Shown here piece by piece: positions 6,492-12,520 of a DNA stretch of 12,520 bases (position 1 is its first letter; every line of letters starts with the position of its first letter). The DNA lies in NCBI GenBank assembly GCA_028291445.1, contig JAQGIA010000160.1, positions 1 through 12,520 on the forward strand. Reading direction: 5' to 3'. The notes under the pieces were generated by a model. That model was given only the letters and a program-made list of their open reading frames with translations, was not told the origin of the DNA and made no database searches. This DNA comes from Belnapia sp. GTDB taxonomy: Bacteria; Pseudomonadota; Alphaproteobacteria; Acetobacterales; Acetobacteraceae. A program made the position numbers and the translations under genes.

Positions 6492-7547
6492 TCAGCGCAG
6501 CCCGGCGTTCAGCGCCTCCAGCGCCGCGGCACCCGGCACCAGCGCCGCATCGCCAAGCCGGTTCAGCGGCAGCGCCACGGTGTCGAGATTGGCGTGCATA
6601 TCCTGCGGCTCCGGCTCGATGTAGAGCAGCCCGGTCACGATCTCCCCGGCCGCCTTGCGCTCATGCAGGTGATGCATGGCGCCGACGCGGTCGGTCGGGT
6701 CGTATTCGGCATGCAGCTTGCGCAGCCGCAGGATCGAGCCATCGTGCTGCTGCACGTCGCGCACCTCGCCCGGGGCATAGTCGGCGGTGATGGGATCACG
6801 GCCGATGATGACGTCCAGCCGGTTCATCGCTTCATTGTGTTCGCGGACGAATTCGTAGGATTTCGTCGAGCCCTCGTGGTTGTTGAAGGCGACGCAGGGG
6901 CTGATGCAGTCGATGAAGGCCGGCCCGTCGTGCCGCATCGCGCCCTTGATGAGCGGGACGAGCTGGTCCTTGTCGCCGGAGAAGCTGCGGCCGACATAGG
7001 TCGCGCCCAGTTGCAGCGCGATGCCGATCAGGTCGATCGCCTCATCGAGGTTGATCGCGCCCTTCTTCGCCTTGGAGCCCTTGTCCGAGGTGGCGGAGAA
7101 TTGCCCCTTGGTCAGGCCGTAGACCCCGTTGTTCTCGACGATATAGGTCATATTCACGCCGCGGCGGATGCTGTGGGCGAATTGCCCGAAGCCGATCGAG
7201 GCGCTGTCGCCGTCGCCGGAGACGCCGAGGTACAGCAAATCCCGGTTCGCCAGATTGGCCCCGGTCAGCACGCTGGGCATCCGGCCATGCACCGAATTGA
7301 AGCCGTGGCTGGCGCCGAGGAAGTAATCCGGCGTCTTCGACGAACAGCCGATGCCGGACATCTTCGCCACGCGATGCGGCTCGATATCCAGCTCGAAGCA
7401 GGCCTGGATGATGGCGGCGCTGATGCTGTCATGGCCGCAGCCGGCGCATAGCGTGCTGATCGCACCTTCGTAGTCGCGCCGGGTGAAGCCGAGGGCGTTC
7501 ACCGGCAGGCGCGGATGGTGCAGCTTGGGTTTCGGAAGGAAGCTCAT
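6492..7547 (-). CDS. korB: 2-oxoacid:acceptor oxidoreductase subunit beta (TPP, 4Fe-4S)
   Basis: This 351-residue subunit binds thiamine diphosphate and one 4Fe-4S cluster in a CoA-dependent 2-oxoacid oxidoreductase, which turns a 2-oxoacid plus CoA into acyl-CoA, CO2 and two electrons. Cluster cysteines are Cys34 and Cys37 (CAGCGH), Cys68 (GIGCSSKTP) and a cysteine near 214-218 (IDCISPC). The TPP-binding stretch is GDGDSA at 111-116 followed by ENNGVYG near 138-144. The length is typical of 2-oxoglutarate-type beta subunits. The ATG at 7547 overlaps the alpha stop (ATGA), and GGAG about ten bases upstream supports it; a reading frame extending further upstream lies within the alpha gene and has no family similarity. 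2-Oxoglutarate is the likeliest substrate, but pyruvate or another oxoacid is possible. Confidence 0.93.
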   Translation of the reverse strand: MSFLPKPKLHHPRLPVNALGFTRRDYEGAISTLCAGCGHDSISAAIIQACFELDIEPHRVAKMSGIGCSSKTPDYFLGASHGFNSVHGRMPSVLTGANLANRDLLYLGVSGDGDSASIGFGQFAHSIRRGVNMTYIVENNGVYGLTKGQFSATSDKGSKAKKGAINLDEAIDLIGIALQLGATYVGRSFSGDKDQLVPLIKGAMRHDGPAFIDCISPCVAFNNHEGSTKSYEFVREHNEAMNRLDVIIGRDPITADYAPGEVRDVQQHDGSILRLRKLHAEYDPTDRVGAMHHLHERKAAGEIVTGLLYIEPEPQDMHANLDTVALPLNRLGDAALVPGAAALEALNAGLR

Positions 7548-9397
7548 TCTGCGGCGACTCCGGCCAGGCTTTGCGGGGCGAGCACCTTGTCGCCGATGGC
7601 GGCGCGGATGAAGCGCGCGGTGATCGGCGTCCCGTCGTAGTGCAGGACGGGAATGAGGCGCTGCGGGGCGATGCTGCATTCGTTCATCAGCAGGGTGCGC
7701 AGCTGGGCGTCGCGGTTCTGCTCGACCACGAAGACCTTGTCGTGCGCGGCGACGAAATCATCCACATCCGGGTGGAAGGGGAAGGCGCGGATGCGCAGCG
7801 CATCCACCGCGACGCCCTCCGCCTCCAGCGCCGTCAGCGCCTCCTGCATGGCGGCGGAGGAACTGCCGTAGTAGATCACCCCGGTCCGCGTCGGCTTGGG
7901 CGCCTGGCGCAGCACCGGACGCGGCACCACGCGCTTCGCCGTCTCGAATTTCTGCAGCAGCCGCGTCATGTTGTCCACGTAGGCGGCGCCGACCTCGGTG
8001 TATTTGGCGAAGCGGTCGCGCGAGGTGCCGCGGGTAAAGAAGGCGCCCTTGTTCGGATGGGTGCCGGGATAGGTGCGGTAGGGGATGCCGTCGCCATCGG
8101 CATCGAGGTAGCGGCCGAATACCTTGCCCGCTTCGAGCTCCTCCGCCGTCATGACCTTGCCGCGGTCCATCCGCCGCGCATCATCCCAGGCGAAGGGCTC
8201 GCAGAGCCAGTCGTTCATCCCGATGTCGAGGTCGAGCAGCACGAAGACCGGCTGCTGGAAGCGGTCGGCGAGGTCGAAGGCATCGGCGCCGAATTGGAAG
8301 CACTCGTGCGGATCCTCGGGGAACAACACGATATGCTTGGTGTCGCCATGGCTGGCATAGGCCGCCGCCAGCACGTCGGATTGCTGGGTGCGGGTCGGCA
8401 TGCCGGTGGAGGGCCCCGCCCGCTGCACGTCGAAGATCACCGAGGGGATTTCGGCGAAATAGGACAGGCCCACGAATTCCTGCATCAGCGAGATCCCCGG
8501 GCCGGAGGTGGCGGTGAAGGCCCGTGCGCCGTTCCAGGCGGCACCGATGACGATGCCGATCGAGGCCAGTTCATCCTCGGCCTGGACGATGGCGTAGCGC
8601 TTCTTGCCGGTCCCCGGCTCGGTGCGGAACCGCTTGCAGTATTTCTCGAAACCCTCGGCCAGCGAGGTCGAGGGGGTGATGGGATACCAGGCGCAGACGG
8701 TGGCGCCGCCATAGACCGCGCCCAGCCCGGCGGCACTGTTGCCGTCGACATAGATGCGCTCGCCCACCTTGTCGGCGCGCGCCAGCCGCAGGCCGAGCGG
8801 GCAGGGCAGGTTCGCCAGGGCCCAGTCGCGGCCCATGTGGAAGGCATCGCGATTCGGCTTGGCCAGCTTCTCCTTGCCCTTGTAGGCCTCGGAGAGCAGC
8901 GTCTCGACCACCGCGGGGTCGATCCCCAGCAGCGCCGAGAGCGCGCCGACATACATGATGTTCTTGAACAGCTGGCGCTGCCGCGCATCGGTATAGGCGG
9001 CGTTGCACAGCGCGGTCAGCGGCACGCCGATGACGTTGATATCGGCGCGGAAGCGGGATTGCGGCAGCGGCCTCGTGCTGTCGTAGAACAGGTAGCCGCC
9101 GGCATCGATCTCGGCGACGTCGCGGTCCCAGGTCTGCGGGTTCATCGCCACCATGAGGTCGACGCCGCCGCGCCGTCCCAGATGCCCCTCGCCGCTGACG
9201 CGCACCTCGAACCAGGTCGGCAGCCCCTGGATATTGCTCGGGAAGATGTTGCGCGACGCGATTGGGATGCCCATGCGCAGGATCGCCTTGGCAAACAGCT
9301 GGTTGGCGCTGGCCGAACCCGAGCCGTTGACATTGGCGAATTTGACGACGAAGTCATTGGTCGCCGTGATCGCGCCCAATCCTGTCACGCCTGACAT
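7544..9397 (-). CDS. korA: 2-oxoacid:acceptor oxidoreductase subunit alpha (gamma and alpha domains fused)
   Basis: This 617-residue protein is the usual fusion: an N-terminal gamma domain (about 15-195, with NGSGSASANQL at 24-34) and an alpha pyrimidine-binding domain with the signature YPITPSTS at 238-245, the EDEL segment near 274-277 and TSGPGISLMQEF around 297-308. A C-terminal transketolase-like domain spans roughly 470-600. With the beta subunit it forms the catalytic core that decarboxylates a 2-oxoacid to an acyl-CoA. The ATG lies 13 bases inside the end of the upstream electron-transfer gene, with a GAGAGG ribosome binding site about eight bases ahead. The stop overlaps the beta start by four bases. 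All three proteins should be made together. The precise oxoacid cannot be told from sequence. Confidence 0.93.
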   Translation of the reverse strand: MSGVTGLGAITATNDFVVKFANVNGSGSASANQLFAKAILRMGIPIASRNIFPSNIQGLPTWFEVRVSGEGHLGRRGGVDLMVAMNPQTWDRDVAEIDAGGYLFYDSTRPLPQSRFRADINVIGVPLTALCNAAYTDARQRQLFKNIMYVGALSALLGIDPAVVETLLSEAYKGKEKLAKPNRDAFHMGRDWALANLPCPLGLRLARADKVGERIYVDGNSAAGLGAVYGGATVCAWYPITPSTSLAEGFEKYCKRFRTEPGTGKKRYAIVQAEDELASIGIVIGAAWNGARAFTATSGPGISLMQEFVGLSYFAEIPSVIFDVQRAGPSTGMPTRTQQSDVLAAAYASHGDTKHIVLFPEDPHECFQFGADAFDLADRFQQPVFVLLDLDIGMNDWLCEPFAWDDARRMDRGKVMTAEELEAGKVFGRYLDADGDGIPYRTYPGTHPNKGAFFTRGTSRDRFAKYTEVGAAYVDNMTRLLQKFETAKRVVPRPVLRQAPKPTRTGVIYYGSSSAAMQEALTALEAEGVAVDALRIRAFPFHPDVDDFVAAHDKVFVVEQNRDAQLRTLLMNECSIAPQRLIPVLHYDGTPITARFIRAAIGDKVLAPQSLAGVAAE

Positions 9398-11184
9398 GCG
9401 TGCACCCTCTCAAGCTTCGGCTTCGCCGTTTCCAGCAGGAATTTCTGCATGTCCCAGGCACCGGTCGGGCAACGCTCGGCGCAGAGCCCGCAATGCAGGC
9501 AGACGTCCTCGTCCTTCACCATGACGCGGCCGGTCTTCAGCCCGTCGGCCACGTAGATGTCCTGGGTCAGGTTCAACGCCGGCATCTTCAGCCGGTCGCG
9601 CAGCTCGGCCTCCTCGCCATCCGGCGTGAAGGTGATGCAGTCGACCGGGCAGATATCGACGCAGGCATCGCATTCGATGCAGAGGCTGGGCACGAATACC
9701 GTCTGCACGTCGCAATTCAGGCAGCGCTGGGCTTCCTTGAAGGCCAGCTCGCGGTCGTAGCCCAGCTCGACCTCGGTCCTGATGTCGCGCAACGCGACCT
9801 CGTTCTCGGCATGCGGCACCTTGAAGCGCAGGTCGAGCGAGACGCCGCTGTCGTAGCTCCATTCATGGATGCCCATCTTCTGGCTGGACATCACCACCTC
9901 CGGCGGCGGCCGCACGGTGACGTCCTCGTTCTGGCAGAACAGGTCGATGGACACGGCGGCCTCGTGGCCATGCGCCACCGCCCAGATGATGTTCTTCGGG
10001 CCGAAGGCCGCATCGCCGCCGAAGAAGACCTGCGGCAGCGTCGATTGCAGCGACGACGGGTTGAGGACCGGCAGGCCCCAGCGGTCGAATTCCAGGCCGA
10101 GGTCCTGCTCGATCCAGGGGAAGGCATTCTCCTGGCCGATGGCGACCAGCACCTCGTCGGCCTCGATCACCACATCCGGCTCGCCGGCATTCACCAGTTG
10201 GCGGCGTCCCTTGGCGTCGCGCTCGGCCTTGACCGTCTCGAAGACCATGCCGGTCAGGCGGCCGTTGTCGTGCAGCACTTCCTTCGGCACCAGCCAGTTG
10301 CGGATCGGGATCCCCTCATGCTGCGCGTCGTCCTTTTCCCAGGGGCTGGCCTTCATCTCCGCGAAGCCCGAACGCACCACCACCGTCACTTCCTCGCCGC
10401 CGAGGCGACGGGCGGAGCGGCAGCAATCCATCGCGGTATTGCCGCCGCCGAGCACGATGACGCGGCGGCCGACTTGCTCGATATGGCCGAAGGACACCGA
10501 GGACAGCCAGTCGATCCCGATGTGGATATGGGCGGCCGCCTCGGCGCGGCCCGGCACGTCGAGGTCGCGTCCGCGCGGCGCGCCGGCGCCGACGAATATG
10601 GCGTCGTAGCCCTCGGCCAGCAGGCCCTTCAGGCTGTCGACCCGCTGGTTGTAATGCGTCACGACGCCGCCGCGGTCGGTGATGTAGCCGACCTCCTCGT
10701 CGATCACGCTCTCGGGCAGGCGGAAGCGCGGGATCTGGCTGCGGATGAAGCCGCCGCCCTTGGCCTGCTCATCGTACACATGGACCTCGTAGCCCAGCGG
10801 GGCGAGGTCGCGGGCGACGGTCAGGCTGGAGGGGCCGGCGCCGATGCAGGCGATGCGCTTGCCGTTGCCGGTCTCGGGGATCGGCGGCAGCCGGGCCAGG
10901 ATGCCTTCCTTGTTGTCGGCGGCGACGCGCTTCAGCCGGCAGATCGCCACCGGCTCCTCCTCGACCCGCCCGCGCCGGCAGGCCGGCTCGCAGGGGCGGT
11001 CGCAGGTCCGGCCGAGCACGCCCGGGAAGACGTTGGAATGCCAGTTGACCATATAGGCATCCGAATAGCGCCCCGCGGCGATCATCCGGATGTATTCGGG
11101 GACGGGCGTGTGGGCCGGACAGGCCCATTGGCAATCGACGACCTTATGGAAATAGTCGGGATTGCGGATGTCGGTCGGCTTCAA
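9385..11184 (-). CDS. FAD/NAD(P)H-binding Fe-S electron-transfer subunit of the oxidoreductase
   Basis: This 599-residue protein is built like glutamate synthase small chain followed by a ferredoxin. N-terminal cluster cysteines are Cys18, Cys22, Cys61, Cys65 and Cys69 (CQWACP; CDRPCEPAC), with Cys82 close by. The FAD motif GAGPSSL is at 115-121, the NAD(P)H motif GGGNTAMD at 246-253 and the second FAD stretch FFGGDAAFGP near 387-396. Two 4Fe-4S motifs close the protein: Cys502/505/508/512 and Cys562/565/568/572. It should pass electrons between the KorAB core and NAD(P)(H), probably NADP. The start is TTG at 11184, with GGAG eight bases upstream (11196-11193); no in-frame ATG lies nearby. 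The gene heads the operon and overlaps korA by 13 bases. A separate role as a general ferredoxin-NADP reductase is less likely. Confidence 0.88.
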   Translation of the reverse strand: MKPTDIRNPDYFHKVVDCQWACPAHTPVPEYIRMIAAGRYSDAYMVNWHSNVFPGVLGRTCDRPCEPACRRGRVEEEPVAICRLKRVAADNKEGILARLPPIPETGNGKRIACIGAGPSSLTVARDLAPLGYEVHVYDEQAKGGGFIRSQIPRFRLPESVIDEEVGYITDRGGVVTHYNQRVDSLKGLLAEGYDAIFVGAGAPRGRDLDVPGRAEAAAHIHIGIDWLSSVSFGHIEQVGRRVIVLGGGNTAMDCCRSARRLGGEEVTVVVRSGFAEMKASPWEKDDAQHEGIPIRNWLVPKEVLHDNGRLTGMVFETVKAERDAKGRRQLVNAGEPDVVIEADEVLVAIGQENAFPWIEQDLGLEFDRWGLPVLNPSSLQSTLPQVFFGGDAAFGPKNIIWAVAHGHEAAVSIDLFCQNEDVTVRPPPEVVMSSQKMGIHEWSYDSGVSLDLRFKVPHAENEVALRDIRTEVELGYDRELAFKEAQRCLNCDVQTVFVPSLCIECDACVDICPVDCITFTPDGEEAELRDRLKMPALNLTQDIYVADGLKTGRVMVKDEDVCLHCGLCAERCPTGAWDMQKFLLETAKPKLERVHACQA

Positions 11185-11403
11185 GCGCGCGACTCCATGA
11201 TTCGATGGGACTTTTGGCTTCGATGCGAAGTGGGGCTTCGACCAGGCAGAAGCGCGCTTCGGCTCAAGGGAGCCGGCCCGGAAGTCGGCCCGAAGACCGG
11301 CCCGGAGGCCGGCAAGGCGGCGAGACGCATTTTATTTCCTCCCCTGCCCGATGGGCGATCGAAGCTTGCCCCAAGCCCGGCATCGCCGCAACGCGGTGCC
11401 CCG
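11185..11403. promoter_or_regulatory. 219-base gap upstream of the oxidoreductase operon
   Basis: No gene is supported here. The region is rich in short repeats: CTTCG-ATG-CGAAG at 11218-11230, the perfect palindrome GAAGCGCGCTTC at 11249-11260, and further GCTTCG copies near 11217, 11235 and 11256. An AT-rich patch at 11329-11337 reads TAAAAT on the - strand (11334 to 11329), five of six to a -10 hexamer, but no -35 hexamer is seen at normal spacing. It is the natural place for the operon promoter if the acyltransferase gene is a separate unit. Confidence 0.35.
11274..11321. repeat. 12-base imperfect tandem repeat, four units
   Basis: CGGCCCGGAAGT, CGGCCCGAAGAC, CGGCCCGGAGGC and CGGCAAGGCGGC follow one another with an exact 12-base period. 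They lie in the non-coding gap between the acyltransferase and the oxidoreductase operon. They may be slippage products in GC-rich DNA or a protein-binding array; nothing in the sequence decides. Confidence 0.75.
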
Positions 11404-12219
11404 CTAATCCCCCGCCTGCTGCAGCGACCATGCGGGAGCCACCGGCCATGGCCCCAATTCCGGTTCCGGCCGGGGCGCCTGGGCCAGGCCGCGCAGCTCC
11501 GCCAGCACCGGCCCGAGCAGCATGCGTTCCAGCGCCTGCAAGGCCCGGGCGCCGGCCAGCCCATCCATCACCCGGTGGTCGAACGAAAAGAACACCTCCG
11601 CCACCCCATCCGGGCCGATCGGGCCGTAGTTCAGGAAGCCCGCCCAGGGCGCGATGACCGAGCTGATGGCGACCCGCTCCGCCCCCAGCACCGAAACCCC
11701 GAAGCTGCCGTACCAATTGGGCACTTGCCGGCCGAGGTTCAGCCCGAGCCAGAACAGCAGCCGCCGCAACGGCCAGGGCAGCCGGGCCACCGCCAGGGCG
11801 CGGCGATTGTCGCGCAGGCTCTCGACCGGCGCGGTCTTGGCCTCGCGGATGCGGGCGGCGATCTCGGCCAGGGGCTGGGCGCCGGGGTCCTTGATGCGGG
11901 CGAAGAACAGCGCGGGCTCGCCCTGCCAGTCGCGGGCGATGACCACGCAGCCGACCGCGGCCGGCAATTGGTACAGCCGCGGCCAGGGCAGCTGGACATA
12001 GATCTGGCGCAATGCCGGTATCTGCTGCGCCGCCAGCCCATAGGCACGGGCGAACAGGGCGGACCAGGGTGGCCGCTCGGCCGCCAGCTCCCGCGCGGCG
12101 ACCAGCGGGGTGAGGTCGAGGCGCATCGACAGCGTGGCGCGCGGCACCCGCCGCGCGGCATAGGAGAATTCCGTCGCCAGTCGGCGCGGCAGCGAAAGCG
12201 GGACGCTCGATCCCTTCAC
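11404..12219 (-). CDS. Stand-alone 2-oxoacid dehydrogenase E2-type acyltransferase domain
   Basis: This 271-residue protein matches the catalytic domain of the E2/chloramphenicol acetyltransferase family. The active-site motif DHRVMDG is at 214-220, with His215 and Asp219 as the H-x3-D pair, followed by GARALQALERML, as in E2 enzymes. There is no lipoyl domain and no peripheral subunit-binding domain, so it is not a complete E2. It could move an acyl group between CoA and a free or protein-bound thiol, or be a structural relative. Cys91 (VGCVVIARDWQG) lies in the strand before the active site. The start is GTG at 12219 with AAGGA about seven bases upstream. It is on the same strand as the oxidoreductase operon, 219 bases ahead, and may or may not be cotranscribed. 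Confidence 0.8.
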   Translation of the reverse strand: MKGSSVPLSLPRRLATEFSYAARRVPRATLSMRLDLTPLVAARELAAERPPWSALFARAYGLAAQQIPALRQIYVQLPWPRLYQLPAAVGCVVIARDWQGEPALFFARIKDPGAQPLAEIAARIREAKTAPVESLRDNRRALAVARLPWPLRRLLFWLGLNLGRQVPNWYGSFGVSVLGAERVAISSVIAPWAGFLNYGPIGPDGVAEVFFSFDHRVMDGLAGARALQALERMLLGPVLAELRGLAQAPRPEPELGPWPVAPAWSLQQAGD

Positions 12220-12347
12220 GGGGTATCCTTCATGGCATGGCCTGCGGCGGGGCTACCCGATAGCCGCCGGGCCGCGGCGGCGCGCTTCACGTTCCTGCCG
12301 GTCGGCTTGAAGATCAGCCGGAAGCCTTGGCTCACCGATGGGGCGCC

Positions 12348-12520
12348 ATGCCGGCCAGCCGGTTGACGCCGGGCTGGACCGCGCACAGCTTCCGCCCCAT
12401 GCCGAAGGCCGTATCCGACCCACCCACCGAGGCCCTGGCCGCCCCTGAGGCGATCCCTGGCGACCCGCCACGGCCCCTTCGCCCGGCGGATCGCGCCCGG
12501 GCCGAGCGCGCGGCGCGCCA
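12348..12520 (+). CDS. Probable N-terminus of a divergent gene, runs off the window
   Basis: A + strand frame is open from the stop at 12261-12263 to the window edge. From the ATG at 12348 every one of the first 18 codons ends in G or C, whereas codons before it do not show this bias, so translation probably begins about there; an ATG at 12399 is an alternative. The visible 57 residues (from MPASRLTPGWTAHSF) are Pro/Ala/Arg-rich with no domain, so the product cannot be named. A G-rich stretch at 12340-12343 is a poor ribosome binding site. The gene would be divergent from the acyltransferase, leaving about 128 bases between the two starts, in which no promoter was recognised. Confidence 0.4.
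   Translation, partial: MPASRLTPGWTAHSFRPMPKAVSDPPTEALAAPEAIPGDPPRPLRPADRARAERAAR

Noticed and set aside
7571..9394. A 607-codon + strand frame opposite korA, and a 333-codon + strand frame opposite korB (6450-7451)
   Set aside because: Both mirror conserved oxidoreductase genes on the other strand and show no motifs of their own.
12216..12335. A 39-codon - strand frame whose TGA overlaps the acyltransferase GTG (GTGA)
   Set aside because: The overlap is attractive, but third positions in this frame are poor in G/C, no ribosome binding site is visible, and the + strand register through the right-hand part fits coding better.
9400..12366. A 988-codon open frame on the + strand opposite the electron-transfer subunit and the acyltransferase
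   Set aside because: It is antisense to two well-supported genes and crosses a non-coding gap. Its translation is a His/Asp/Gly/Arg/Gln-rich string without domains, typical of frames mirrored from GC-rich genes.
1..12520. CRISPR arrays, tRNA or rRNA genes, insertion sequences, integrases
   Set aside because: No spaced direct repeats, cloverleaf-like segments, transposase or integrase motifs, or terminal inverted repeats were found on reading through.

Overview
This is a very GC-rich, densely coded window. Overlapping ATGA/GTGA gene junctions, strong G/C preference at third codon positions and the gene content all suggest an alphaproteobacterium, most likely from the Acetobacteraceae/Rhodospirillales (Roseomonas-like). 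That placement rests on style and protein families only. There are no RNA genes, CRISPR arrays, transposases or phage genes, and the window looks like ordinary chromosome.

Left part, + strand (1-5287). The window opens inside an NDP-forming acyl-CoA synthetase-type gene (ATP-grasp part only). A zinc alcohol dehydrogenase translationally coupled to a small DUF6166 protein follows, then a GntR/FCD repressor-type regulator, then a compact operon of a di-iron fatty acid hydroxylase/sterol desaturase-family membrane enzyme, a 67-residue two-helix membrane protein and an Asp/Glu/hydantoin racemase-fold protein without its usual catalytic cysteines. An AT-rich palindrome (best copy CTGATATATCAG) stands in front of all three transcription units here: the dehydrogenase, the regulator itself and the hydroxylase operon. 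This suggests a local GntR regulon for oxidising or activating an unidentified, possibly acyl or alcohol, substrate.

Middle (5288-6491). One + strand gene encodes a single-pass membrane protein with a proline-rich outer part and a two-cysteine tail, function unknown. A perfect 11-bp-stem hairpin separates it from the convergent genes to its right.

Right part, - strand (12219 down to 6492). A three-gene overlapping operon encodes a 2-oxoacid:acceptor oxidoreductase: an FAD/NAD(P)H-binding, Fe-S-rich electron-transfer subunit, then the fused gamma/alpha subunit, then the TPP/Fe-S beta subunit. The organisation resembles the NADP-linked 2-oxoglutarate oxidoreductase described in Azoarcus evansii. 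Upstream on the same strand, across a 219-base gap with short tandem and inverted repeats, lies a stand-alone catalytic domain of the 2-oxoacid dehydrogenase E2 acyltransferase family, without lipoyl or subunit-binding domains. The right edge holds the likely start of a divergent + strand gene. The most interesting items are the candidate GntR regulon, the cysteine-less racemase homologue in the hydroxylase operon, and the oxidoreductase operon beside an orphan E2 domain.
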